The notes below the pieces were generated by a model that saw nothing but the letters and a program-made list of their open reading frames with translations, was not told where the DNA came from and ran no database searches. DNA of 51,939 nucleotides, taken from Euryarchaeota archaeon UBA91. GTDB taxonomy: Archaea; Thermoplasmatota; Poseidoniia; Poseidoniales; Poseidoniaceae. The stretch is taken from positions 1-51,939 of the forward strand of contig DAMU01000056.1 of assembly GCA_002499705.1 (NCBI GenBank), given 5' to 3'. Below are positions 1 through 9,214 of this stretch, piece by piece (position 1 is the stretch's first letter; every line of letters starts with the position of its first letter). Position numbers and translations under genes: made by a program.

Positions 1-39
1 ATAAGGTCGAAGGAAACAACTTCGATTAGAGGGATAGGG

Positions 40-3000
40 ATGTATCTTCAAGCACTCGAAATATCAAACTTCAAATCGTTCAAAGGCGAGATTACCGTTC
101 CACTTGACCGAGGATTCACAGCCATTACTGGGCCGAATGGTTCAGGGAAATCGAACTGTGGAGACGCGATTCAATTTGTTCTTGGCCCTCGAAGTAACAA
201 AGTAATACGAGCTCAAAATGCGAAGGACCTCATTTTCAATGGAGGCAAGAACTCCAAACCTGCACGTTCATGCGAAGTTACACTTGTTTTTGCAAATCCA
301 TTACTTGCCAGCGGCCGTCGTCGCCTTCCATTAGACCAAGACGAAGTCCGTATGACTCGTGCAGTTCGATTATCAAAATCAAACAACACCATCACGACGT
401 ATTTACTCGATGGTGAAGAAAGTACTCAAAAGACATTCCACCGCCTCCTTGGTGCTGCTAATGCTCGACCAGATGGCTACAACATCGTCCTTCAAGGTGA
501 CGTTACGAAGTTAGCTAAAATGACTGCGAAAGAACGCAGAAAGGTTCTCGATGGTGTTGCAGGCGTCACTTCTTATGATGATGAAATTCGAAAGGCAGAC
601 CGTCAAAAAGAAATGGTTGAAGGATATATCGAACGTATTGGACTGCTTGAAGATGAACAAAAAGCACGTCTAAAAGATCTTACCAAAGAGAAGAACCTTG
701 CACTCAAAGTTCAAGATTTAGTGGCTGACCTTCAACAAGCTCGAATTGTGTCCGCTCAATCGAAATTAGCGAGTCAACAATCCGAACGGACCTACATGGT
801 TGAGGAGCGAGTAAGAATAGACGCTGAGGCGTCCCAATTGGAAGGAGAAGTCAAAGAAGGCGCGAAAGTGCTTTTGGAACTTGAAGATAAAATCGGCATC
901 CTCCAAAAGCAAATCGAAGACCTCATGGGTGGTGATTCGAATGGCTTGCTTGCCGCGATTAACCAACTCCAAATCTCAATTGCAACCAGTAACGACCGCA
1001 TAAGTGAAGCGGAGGATAAAGATCTCGAAGACAAAGAAGAATTAGTCGAACTTGCCGAATCACTTTTGCAAGCACAGAATTCACTCGGAGAATTCAAACA
1101 GGAATTGAGCAACGCTGGAACCGATTTGAAAAATGCTGAGACTGCACTTGAAGAAGCCAAGAAAGAAGAGTCTGAAGTTCAAACCCTCCTCGAGTCTTCA
1201 GGCACTGCAAATGCAGAACTTTCACGTGCTCTTTCCAAAGCGATTTCTGAAGTTGAAACTGCAACTGAGGCGTTGCAATTAGCACAGAATGAAGTCAATC
1301 GGGTTGCTACGCAAGCAGAAATGCTGGATGAGCAATTGAGTACAGCACAAGAAGCCGCAGAAAGTGCTCGACTTGCACTGGGAGAATCACAGTTGGTCGG
1401 TGAAGAACTGGGTGCAGATTCTCCTGACCAAGACCGCCGTAAACTCGGTGACCAATTACTCACTGCACAGCGTTCAGAAGCCAAATTGGCCGAAGAGTCA
1501 CAAGCTGTGGAAACTCGATTACGAGAGACAGAGCGAAAACTGAATACTGCAAAGAATGAACTCGAGAACCGAAGCGGTGCTAAAGGCATGGCAGGCGGTG
1601 CTGCTGCTATTATTGCCGCACGAGACCGTGGAGAGCTATCTGGTGTGATTGGAACCGTTGCAGAACTTTGTCAACCACGAGACCCCGCTCATACTGATGC
1701 ACTTGCAACCGCCATTGGCGGAGGTATGACTTCCGTTGTAGTCGACAACGATGAAGTCGCAGCAAAAGCCATTCAATGGCTGGCTCAAAACAAAGCAGGA
1801 AGGGCTACTTTCCTTCCTCTCAATAAACTCACTCAATCCCGTGCTGCTGGAAAGGCAATGATGGTTGCAAAGAAACCTGGTGTCATCGGTTTTGCTAATG
1901 AATTACTGGATTACGATCCTCGTATCGACGTTGCAGTTCGTTTCGTTTTACGAAACACGCTGATTGTCGATAACATGTCCACTGCACGAATGAACATGGG
2001 TGGCGTCCGATTAGTCACTCTCCGGGGCGATGTTACTGAAGCAGGAGGTGCAATGGTCGGTGGTTCAAAGCGAAGAATGACCGTTACATTCGGAGGAAAT
2101 ATTCAGGGAGCAAGCGAAGTTGAAGCCCTTGCCGCAGATGTCGAACGATTCCGTTTAATGGCAGACACTGTCAATGGAGCCTTAACTGAAGCTCGCAGCC
2201 TTCAAACACAACTGCGAGTCAAAATCAACGCTCTTTCTGAAGGCGACCATGCTGTACGATTCCAAGAATGGCGTGCTGAACACAAGCAAGCGCAAACAAA
2301 TCACAACAATGCGCTTGGTGAAGTGGCTACTCTTGAGAAGCGTTTGGTTGAACTCAAACTCGAAGGGACCAATAAAATCCGTGACCATGACCAGGCTCAC
2401 CAGGGACTGACAACTGCGAATGAACAACGCTCAGTTGCTCAAACGGCCTTAGAAGATGCAAGTCCTGAACACCTCAAGGACCGTTTACATGCTGCTGAAG
2501 TAAAGCGTATTGAAGCAGAAGGTCTCAAAGCACAAGCAGAGATTTCACTCAATGGTGATTCAAGCCATCAAAACCTTTTGAGCAGCCGAGTTGATGAAAT
2601 CGCACAACGAATTACCTTGCTTGAAGGGAACGCAATTACTCGAAGTGAAAAAATAGATTCATTACAAGCAGGCATAGCCACTGATTCTATAGACCTCAAG
2701 AAAAAAGAAGACGAACGATTCCAATTCCTTGAAGAGAACCAAGGACTTGAGGAAGAGCGTGTAGAATTAATTGAAGAGCGAAGCGGTTTACATGTCACAC
2801 TTCAACAAAAAGCAACCGATGCTCGTTCACGACGCGTCATGGTTGAAGAAATGGGCCGTGCTCTGACATTGAAAGATGCATCCATTCAAGAAACGCTGCA
2901 AGAAATGTCAGAAAACAACATCGAGGCGGCTCACGAAGATACCGTGTTGCCGAGTGTAGGCGACGCTGAACGTAATGAACGCACATTGCAACGTCGACTG

Positions 3001-3954
3001 GATTCTTACGGTCCGGTCAACATGTTGGCGATTGAGCAATATGATGCATGCGAGGCCCGTCTCTCTGAAATGAAAGGTGATTTCAAAACGCTTCAAGACC
3101 GTCGCAAGCATCTTATCGATGTCACTGAGAAACTTGAAAGCCAACGAAAATCTCGTCTTCTTAATGTTCTTGAGAAGGTCAATGAGAATTTCAAAGTCGC
3201 CTACAAGTCTCTTAGCGACGGTGGCAGAGGAGAATTATTCCTTGAAAACAAGGATGAACCGTTCAAAGGCGGACTGGAATTATGGGCACAACCTCGAGGT
3301 AAGTCAGCGAAAGTCACGCGCCACCAACTTTCCGGAGGCGAGCAATCTATGGCGGCTTTGGCGCTTATTTTCGCAATTCAAGATTACGACCCAAGTCCAT
3401 TCTACTACTTTGACGAAGTTGACCAGAATTTGGACGGTTACAATGCCGAGCGAATTGCACTGATGTGCAGAGAGCGAAGTAAGCGTGCTCAATTCATCAT
3501 GGTAACGCTTCGAAAGGTTTCCCTGCGTCTTGCTGACCATCACATTGGAATTACTCACGGTGGCGATGGATGCAGCCGCCGAATCGTTGACTTCGACCGT
3601 GATCAAGCGATTGCTCTTGGCGAACAAGCTCTTGCTGAGGCTGAAAAGGCAGAAAAGATGGTTCGTTCACGAATTGAAGAAGCCTCTGCAGCAGCACACG
3701 ATATGCCAGAGGTCCCAGAACCATTGGCAACGCCGAATAGCCTCGGAGGATTGCTGAACCACATGGCTACTGTCGAAACCGAGGACACTCCAGAACCAGA
3801 GGCAGGCCTTGGATTGACTGCGCTTTCAGAGCGAACAGCCGACATGACAGAAGATATCGAAGAATATGCTGAAGTGGCTCAGGCCATTCAAGCGGTAGAA
3901 GCCGAAGAGCAAGCGGCTGAAGAGACCACAGAAGCCGAGGAAGAAACAGTTTGA
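40..3954 (+). CDS. smc: Chromosome segregation ATPase SMC
   Basis: The protein (1304 aa) is the core ATPase of the condensin-like complex that organises and segregates the chromosome. The Walker A loop GPNGSGKS lies at about residues 32-39. Two long coiled-coil arms flank a hinge at about 530-675. The ABC signature LSGGEQ (about 1096) and Walker B FYYFDEVDQ (about 1121) are intact, so it should bind and hydrolyse ATP. It is longer than the usual 1170-1200 aa because of an acidic, Glu/Ala-rich tail after about residue 1185 that is unlikely to be part of the ATPase head. The start is supported by a GAGGGA motif just upstream. scpA and scpB follow with almost no spacing, the classic kleisin operon order. 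Identification is certain; the role of the tail is unknown. Confidence 0.97.
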   Translation: MYLQALEISNFKSFKGEITVPLDRGFTAITGPNGSGKSNCGDAIQFVLGPRSNKVIRAQNAKDLIFNGGKNSKPARSCEVTLVFANPLLASGRRRLPLDQDEVRMTRAVRLSKSNNTITTYLLDGEESTQKTFHRLLGAANARPDGYNIVLQGDVTKLAKMTAKERRKVLDGVAGVTSYDDEIRKADRQKEMVEGYIERIGLLEDEQKARLKDLTKEKNLALKVQDLVADLQQARIVSAQSKLASQQSERTYMVEERVRIDAEASQLEGEVKEGAKVLLELEDKIGILQKQIEDLMGGDSNGLLAAINQLQISIATSNDRISEAEDKDLEDKEELVELAESLLQAQNSLGEFKQELSNAGTDLKNAETALEEAKKEESEVQTLLESSGTANAELSRALSKAISEVETATEALQLAQNEVNRVATQAEMLDEQLSTAQEAAESARLALGESQLVGEELGADSPDQDRRKLGDQLLTAQRSEAKLAEESQAVETRLRETERKLNTAKNELENRSGAKGMAGGAAAIIAARDRGELSGVIGTVAELCQPRDPAHTDALATAIGGGMTSVVVDNDEVAAKAIQWLAQNKAGRATFLPLNKLTQSRAAGKAMMVAKKPGVIGFANELLDYDPRIDVAVRFVLRNTLIVDNMSTARMNMGGVRLVTLRGDVTEAGGAMVGGSKRRMTVTFGGNIQGASEVEALAADVERFRLMADTVNGALTEARSLQTQLRVKINALSEGDHAVRFQEWRAEHKQAQTNHNNALGEVATLEKRLVELKLEGTNKIRDHDQAHQGLTTANEQRSVAQTALEDASPEHLKDRLHAAEVKRIEAEGLKAQAEISLNGDSSHQNLLSSRVDEIAQRITLLEGNAITRSEKIDSLQAGIATDSIDLKKKEDERFQFLEENQGLEEERVELIEERSGLHVTLQQKATDARSRRVMVEEMGRALTLKDASIQETLQEMSENNIEAAHEDTVLPSVGDAERNERTLQRRLDSYGPVNMLAIEQYDACEARLSEMKGDFKTLQDRRKHLIDVTEKLESQRKSRLLNVLEKVNENFKVAYKSLSDGGRGELFLENKDEPFKGGLELWAQPRGKSAKVTRHQLSGGEQSMAALALIFAIQDYDPSPFYYFDEVDQNLDGYNAERIALMCRERSKRAQFIMVTLRKVSLRLADHHIGITHGGDGCSRRIVDFDRDQAIALGEQALAEAEKAEKMVRSRIEEASAAAHDMPEVPEPLATPNSLGGLLNHMATVETEDTPEPEAGLGLTALSERTADMTEDIEEYAEVAQAIQAVEAEEQAAEETTEAEEETV

Positions 3955-3963
3955 GGTGATTTC

Positions 3964-5175
3964 ATGACTGAGCAACAATCGGGTCTGGATAAATGGTTCC
4001 TTCGCCAGGACGTCATCGACCAATTGTTAGCATCAGGTGAAGAATCACAGGAAGCGGCTTTGTTTGGTGACAAAATCATGGCTATTGCTGAAACGGAAGA
4101 AGCGGAACATCAGACACTCATTGACCCCTTTGACCGTTCTGTAGCACTCGTACTCTCTCTGGTGAGAGAAGAAGGTCTTGATGCCTGGAATATCGATCTC
4201 TCGAGTTTCTTGAAAGTATTTACTGCAAGGGTAAAATCCGAAGCAGCCAATCTTGATTTACCTGCATGTGGGCGATTGATTCGACTCTCATGGGAAGTAC
4301 TTCACCAACAAGCAGAGGACCTTTTTGATCGTGTTCAATACGTTGATGAAGATGATTGGGATGACGGTCTTGGTTTTGGTTGGGAAGCAGATTACAATGA
4401 TGAAGACTTCTTCTTTACCAATTCGATTCTTCAAGGGAGTGCAGACGAGATTCTCCCCGACCTTTTAGAAAACCGAGTTCGTAGAGATGAAGGCCGTCCA
4501 GTGACTTTGGTAGAACTTCTTTCAGCGTTCAAAGACGCTTCTGATGATGCTGAAACACTTCGCCTGCGTGAGGAAAACAGATTGGCTCATGAAGAAGAGT
4601 TGAAAGAATATCTTGCAGACGTTGGTGGCAGAATGCACAATGAAGATCTTGAAGGCGACATCAAGCGTTGCTGGCAAGCACTTCGCACCTCGTGCCTTGA
4701 TGCTGGACAGACCAAAGTTCCCGTTTTGCAAGTGATGAATGAACTCAAACCGATTCTTGAACAAGCATTCGGTTCAATTCCTGAAGGATATGATGATGAA
4801 GCGAAGGTCGCATCTTTCATCGCTGGACTTTTCCTCACGCATCGAGGCTTTGCCTCAATTACCCAAGACAGCGTGCCTGATGGCGAGATTTTCCTTGAAG
4901 ATTCATGGCCTCAGATAGAGACTTTTGAAGAAATTAAAGAATTGATAGAAAGCCAACAAGCGGCAGAAAACGAGCGAATTCAAGAGCAGGATTCCGGTTC
5001 GGTTCGTCATGCCAAACTTCGTGCTGAAAAGGCCCGTCTAGCAGAAGAATCTGCTTTACGCAAAGAGGAACGTGCTCTTGCTAAACTGGAAAAGGAACAA
5101 GCAGTTGTCGAAGTTCCTCAATCCAAAGACATTGAAGAACAGTCGTATGACAACCATGAATGGTTGGTTGAATGA
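3964..5175 (+). CDS. scpA: Segregation and condensation protein A (kleisin)
   Basis: This is the ScpA kleisin that bridges the SMC heads. The N-terminal region carries the family pattern of a PFD-type motif followed by LVREEGLDAWNIDL (about residues 44-70), the segment that binds the SMC neck. At 403 aa it is longer than typical bacterial ScpA (about 250 aa). The extra length includes an acidic insert (about 120-150) and a charged, Glu/Lys/Ala-rich C-terminal helix. A strong GAGGTGAT ribosome binding site lies at 3953-3960, overlapping the end of smc, so the two genes are probably translationally coupled. The C-terminal winged-helix part is hard to see by eye. The call rests on the N-terminal motif plus the position between smc and scpB. 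Confidence 0.9.
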   Translation: MTEQQSGLDKWFLRQDVIDQLLASGEESQEAALFGDKIMAIAETEEAEHQTLIDPFDRSVALVLSLVREEGLDAWNIDLSSFLKVFTARVKSEAANLDLPACGRLIRLSWEVLHQQAEDLFDRVQYVDEDDWDDGLGFGWEADYNDEDFFFTNSILQGSADEILPDLLENRVRRDEGRPVTLVELLSAFKDASDDAETLRLREENRLAHEEELKEYLADVGGRMHNEDLEGDIKRCWQALRTSCLDAGQTKVPVLQVMNELKPILEQAFGSIPEGYDDEAKVASFIAGLFLTHRGFASITQDSVPDGEIFLEDSWPQIETFEEIKELIESQQAAENERIQEQDSGSVRHAKLRAEKARLAEESALRKEERALAKLEKEQAVVEVPQSKDIEEQSYDNHEWLVE

Positions 5176-5186
5176 GAGGGAAAGAA

Positions 5187-5795
5187 ATGTCAGAAGTTCC
5201 TGTGGATACGCTGTTAGAAGCCACATTGTTTGGTGCGGGTCGCTCGATGAGTGTTGCAGAACTTTCTACAGCCCTTGGATATGATGAAGATGAGATGCTT
5301 GACTCCTTGTATTCACTCCGTTCAACGCTCAAACGTCGCCGAGGTGGTGCTTTACAAGTGGCAGAAGTCGGAGATAGGTGGGCCATTGAAGTCAAACCTG
5401 AGGTTGCCAGCCATCTGCCAAAGGGAACTAAAACAGAAATTCCGCAGAAACTTCTCAAAGCTGCTGCACTCATCGCTTATCACCAACCCATGCCTCAATC
5501 TCGATTGGTCGAATTGTTGGGACAGAAAGCTTACGATTATGTCCGAGAATTGGCTCAATTAGGGATGGTAGACCGTAGAAAGGATGGAAATACCCGCCGT
5601 CTTTCAACAACTCGCAGGTTTTCTGAAATATTTGGATGCCCTTACACTGACCGTAAGAAAGTCAAGAAATGGTTTCGCGAACAGGTCAAAACCACCGGCC
5701 TATTCGATGGTATGGAAGACGCTGCAGTTCTTCAAGAAGAATCTGAAATCGATGGTTTGATCCAATCGACCTTACCCATTGGCGAAGAAGAGTGA
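5187..5795 (+). CDS. scpB: Segregation and condensation protein B
   Basis: ScpB is the winged-helix partner (KITE protein) of ScpA in the SMC complex. The sequence shows two winged-helix units. The first has the pattern LEATLFGAGRSMSVAELSTAL. The second includes IPQKLLKAAALIAYHQPMPQ and ends in a RRLSTTRRF segment, as in known ScpB proteins. The chosen ATG at 5187 has GAGAGGG just upstream. An in-frame ATG at 5172 overlaps the scpA stop and would add five residues (MRGKE). Length from 5187 is 202 aa, normal for the family. It closes the smc-scpA-scpB operon and converges on the HMG-CoA reductase gene with only 3 bases between stops. Confidence 0.93.
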   Translation: MSEVPVDTLLEATLFGAGRSMSVAELSTALGYDEDEMLDSLYSLRSTLKRRRGGALQVAEVGDRWAIEVKPEVASHLPKGTKTEIPQKLLKAAALIAYHQPMPQSRLVELLGQKAYDYVRELAQLGMVDRRKDGNTRRLSTTRRFSEIFGCPYTDRKKVKKWFREQVKTTGLFDGMEDAAVLQEESEIDGLIQSTLPIGEEE

Positions 5796-5798
5796 CAT

Positions 5799-7097
5799 TC
5801 ACTCTTTTCGCAATTGTTCTAACAGTTCACCGACAAGAGTTTGAGTTTTAGGACCAGTTGCTTGCTGTAAGCGTGCGGCTACAATTTCAATTTCTTCCCC
5901 GACTGCACCTGCAGAAACCGCCATATTGCGTGCGTGCAGTTTCATGTGTCCTGCCTGAATTCCTTTGGTCGAAAGCGCTCGAAGCGCCCCTAAGTTTTGA
6001 GATAATCCTGCTGCAGCTATGATTCCAGCCAATTCCTGGGCCGATTCTACTCCAAGTATGGAAAGATTCGCTTGAGCAACAGGATGGACCTTAGAGGCCC
6101 CTCCAACGGTCCCTACGGCCATTGGTGTCTCGATAGAGCCAACGAGATTCCCATCAGCATCCTTTTCCCACATGGTCATTGAACCATACTGTTCGTTACT
6201 GTGAGCAGCCCATGCGTGACATCCTGCCTCGATAGCACGCCAATCTTGCCCGCAAGCCACTGCTACACTGCTAATCGCATTCATGACGCCCTTGTTGTGC
6301 GTAGCCGCTCGAAACGGGTCAGCCATGGCAAAGTGTTGCGCTTCAAGTATGCCTTCAATGACCGTAAGACCATTCTCATGTGTTCCATCTTCTGAAATTT
6401 CTTCCGGGGTAAAGACGGCACGAACACGGGCTAAACGGTATGCTGCGAGGTTAGAAAGAATTCGCAGATGAACTCTTCCACCGGTGATATCTTCCAGGCG
6501 TGGAGCAATCAATTCCGCCATCGTGTTGACGGCATTTGCCCCCATTGCATCTCGGCAATCAACCACAATGTGGGCAATGAGCATTGGGCCGCTAAGAGAA
6601 TCAAGAAGACGAGTTTCGATACGCTTACATCCACCACCAAGTCGAATCATGGTTGAAGGAAGGCTGTTGCACAAAGCCATCAGCTCTTCAGCATTCGAAA
6701 GAACAGCCTGCTCTGCCTTTTCCCAGTCACTGCATTCCAAAATTTGCAATTGTGCAATCATCATTGGAGCATCTGAATTGGTGTGAAATCCGCCGTTTTT
6801 CAGGCAACGTTTCGCCATATTCGAGGCTGCAGCGACCACACTTGACTCTTCTAAACAGAAAGGAATGAGGTAATGCTTGCCATCGATGACGAAGTTAGTT
6901 GCAACACCTACAGGAAGGGACATCGTTCCTATTACGTTCTCTATCATGCGGTCTGCGGCCTCTTCGCTTAATGCTCCACAGGCTTCCAATGCTGCGATTT
7001 GCTGGTCCGTAAGATCGGCCATATCTGCAACGATTTGACGACGTTCAGCAACACTATGTCGAAAAAACCCACTCAAGCGACTGTTTTCGACCGGCAT
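5799..7097 (-). CDS. Hydroxymethylglutaryl-CoA reductase, class II type
   Basis: The enzyme interconverts HMG-CoA and mevalonate, the committed step to archaeal isoprenoid lipids. The sequence matches the class II (Pseudomonas mevalonii/MvaA-type) enzymes, not the class I form of most archaea. It has SRLSGFFRHS near the N-terminus, ENVIGTMSLPVGVATNF, an EESSVVAAAS segment with the catalytic Glu at about 83, THNKG with the catalytic Lys at about 269, GQDWRAIEAG with Asp at about 285, and LHARN with the catalytic His. All four catalytic residues are present. The ATG at 7097 gives 432 aa, close to the family length. A TTG at 7142 would add 15 residues with no support. Class II enzymes of bacterial origin are known in Thermoplasmatales and Archaeoglobus, so this fits a Thermoplasmata-related lineage. 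Confidence 0.95.
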   Translation of the reverse strand: MPVENSRLSGFFRHSVAERRQIVADMADLTDQQIAALEACGALSEEAADRMIENVIGTMSLPVGVATNFVIDGKHYLIPFCLEESSVVAAASNMAKRCLKNGGFHTNSDAPMMIAQLQILECSDWEKAEQAVLSNAEELMALCNSLPSTMIRLGGGCKRIETRLLDSLSGPMLIAHIVVDCRDAMGANAVNTMAELIAPRLEDITGGRVHLRILSNLAAYRLARVRAVFTPEEISEDGTHENGLTVIEGILEAQHFAMADPFRAATHNKGVMNAISSVAVACGQDWRAIEAGCHAWAAHSNEQYGSMTMWEKDADGNLVGSIETPMAVGTVGGASKVHPVAQANLSILGVESAQELAGIIAAAGLSQNLGALRALSTKGIQAGHMKLHARNMAVSAGAVGEEIEIVAARLQQATGPKTQTLVGELLEQLRKE

Positions 7098-7207
7098 ACG
7101 TCCACGTCCAGTTGTCCCACATGCCTGTAGACCATCAAGCAATCGGCATCAGGGCCTTGAAAAGGTGGATTTCCATTTTCCATCAATTGTCGCTCATCCA
7201 GATTTTC

Positions 7208-7264
7208 TTAACGGGTTTAACGCTTTGGTTAACGCGTTAATATTGCGTTAAATTACTGTTAACG
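7208..7264. repeat. Cluster of six TTAACG hexamers in a divergent promoter region
   Basis: TTAACG or its complement CGTTAA occurs at 7208, 7217, 7229, 7235 (inverted), 7246 (inverted) and 7259. The pair at 7229-7240 forms the perfect 12-base palindrome TTAACGCGTTAA. The cluster lies between the HMG-CoA reductase gene and the operon starting at 7340, which point away from each other. Regularly repeated short sites with a central palindrome look like a multi-site binding region for a regulator or an initiator-type protein. The function is inference. Confidence 0.55.
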
Positions 7265-7339
7265 GAGGCATTTAGACAAAGGCGGTAATGAGATTAACAT
7301 GTCCTAACGCATCTCTCGAACCCCTCTTTATGCTCAAAG

Positions 7340-9214
7340 ATGAAATACCCAAAGAGGATTGCTCGAATCATGCGAGTTGTTGGAAAAGATATGGACCTAC
7401 CTCCCCTTGAGACGAATCCATTCTCGACTTTAGCCCTTGAAGCGAGTGATTCTAACCTCTTAGTCGGGCGCCAGCACACACTTCGAGTGCTTTCTCAATA
7501 CATACAGTTCCGTTCACCTCGCAGGATTTTATTGGTTGGCGAACATGGTTCAGGAAGGACCTCACTGCTTCGCTGTGTCTCGAAAATGTCACCAATTGCA
7601 GTCCATATCGACCATATTCCACCCAGAGATGCAGGACTTAGTTTGTTGAAAGACATCTATTCCCGATTTGTAAATTCTACAGTTCCTGAAAATCGAAATG
7701 AATTAACGAAGAAAATACTGGAAGCATCACAGAGTTATACCAATGCTTTGCCCCTCATTGTTATCGATGCATCAACGGTTGAAATTTCTGCCCTCAATGT
7801 GGCTCTGCGAGACACTTTACCCACCCTCGAACGAATTCAAGCAGTGATTGTTATCGTTCTTGAGACCAAGGACAAAACCATGCTCCACGAATCAATTTTG
7901 CAAAAATTAGACCAGATGAAACCTCTAGCTAACCTCAATTTAGAAGAGGTTCAACTTTTGGTAGAGCGACGCATTGAACAGTCAACTGGTCAACAGTTTC
8001 AGTTCGATCACGAAGATGCTCAACACCTTCTGGAGCAGACTTCGGGTCTGCCTTCTGATGTAATACGGGTCATGCGTGACGCAATTGACCATGCGAAAAT
8101 GTCTCAATATACCTATGTTGAACCGCAATACACCTCCAACAAACCCGTTTCAGAGCCACTTTTCGATGCTTCATTGTTTGAATCTCCTCCGCATTCATCG
8201 TTTGAATCAGTGCTTTCAGAGCCTGCTGAGTCACTGGATACGGTTGATGAAGAATTAGAAGTTGATGAAGCAGCACTGCAGATGGAGCAGGATACGAAAA
8301 TTATGGAAAGTCTTGAAGACATGAATTTTGATCTTAATCTTGACCAGTTGAATGAAGACCAAGATAATCAAGAAGAACTGAAAATACTCGAGTCTATTGA
8401 AGACATGCAGGAAGGCTACGGAGCGGCACCGGCGATTGCCAAACCCGATGTCCATGAGCGCCCTCCTCTGGATGAACTTACGCCAGCAGGGATGACGGGA
8501 CTTTTCTCCCGCAGTCGCTCTTTCCTTGACATGGAACAGGATGATGCACCTGAAGCAAACCTCGTCGAACAGGCAGGGGGCGTTGAACTGTGGGAAGACC
8601 CTTCTCTACAACCTGCTGAAGAAGTCGTGGAGGAGATCAGTGAAGAGGAATCTGCTTACATGCTCCATAATGAGGTTGGGTTCATCGAGGATGAACCTAT
8701 CGAGGTTGAATTCGATGAAATGCAGACAGATATTGAGGCAGTCGAAGACGATTTCGAACTTGATTTTGATACTGCCCCAATTGGCAATGGATTGTTGAGT
8801 GAATTAGCAGGTATGGTGCCGGTAATGAAAGCGCTGCAATTGGCCATCATGACTCCAGACGAGAATGGAACTGCGATTCAGAGAAGAAAATTGGTTGAAG
8901 CACTCGAAGCATTTCAACGCAAACCCAGCGGCCAAAAGCAAGACTATGCCCTGAATGCAGCGGTTCTTTCTGCCTTGACCGGGCATGAAATCGCCATAAT
9001 ATCAATTGCTCATTACCGAAGATATTCACCATCGGATGAAGAATTGCTCCAACAATTGAATATCAAGCGAGCAAGGCTTTCTCAAATCAGTAACCGATTG
9101 CTGAAAGCAGGTGTTTTGAGTGTTCGAACACTTGGACGTAACAGATATTACGAATTAACCCAAGCCGCTCGAGCCCAATTGATTGCTTGGAATGTGATAG
9201 GAGGTGAGAACTGA
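7340..9214 (+). CDS. Degenerate AAA+ ATPase with acidic linker and C-terminal winged helix
   Basis: The protein (624 aa) resembles the Orc1/Cdc6-STAND layout, with an N-terminal P-loop AAA+ module (about 40-255) and a C-terminal winged-helix DNA-binding module (about 540-624). The Walker A-like loop at about 67-74 reads GEHGSGRT, with Arg where the invariant Lys should be. The Walker B strand LPLIVIDAS has Asp but lacks the following acidic residue. ATP hydrolysis is therefore doubtful. The middle (about 260-490) is strongly acidic and probably disordered, with a repeated pattern of ILESIEDM / MESLEDM type. The ATG at 7340 is used; the ATG at 7370 is an alternative. It leads an operon with a propeller protein (1-base stop-start overlap) and a DUF357 protein. 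The exact function is unknown; a DNA-bound scaffold or regulator is a guess. Confidence 0.75.
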   Translation: MKYPKRIARIMRVVGKDMDLPPLETNPFSTLALEASDSNLLVGRQHTLRVLSQYIQFRSPRRILLVGEHGSGRTSLLRCVSKMSPIAVHIDHIPPRDAGLSLLKDIYSRFVNSTVPENRNELTKKILEASQSYTNALPLIVIDASTVEISALNVALRDTLPTLERIQAVIVIVLETKDKTMLHESILQKLDQMKPLANLNLEEVQLLVERRIEQSTGQQFQFDHEDAQHLLEQTSGLPSDVIRVMRDAIDHAKMSQYTYVEPQYTSNKPVSEPLFDASLFESPPHSSFESVLSEPAESLDTVDEELEVDEAALQMEQDTKIMESLEDMNFDLNLDQLNEDQDNQEELKILESIEDMQEGYGAAPAIAKPDVHERPPLDELTPAGMTGLFSRSRSFLDMEQDDAPEANLVEQAGGVELWEDPSLQPAEEVVEEISEEESAYMLHNEVGFIEDEPIEVEFDEMQTDIEAVEDDFELDFDTAPIGNGLLSELAGMVPVMKALQLAIMTPDENGTAIQRRKLVEALEAFQRKPSGQKQDYALNAAVLSALTGHEIAIISIAHYRRYSPSDEELLQQLNIKRARLSQISNRLLKAGVLSVRTLGRNRYYELTQAARAQLIAWNVIGGEN

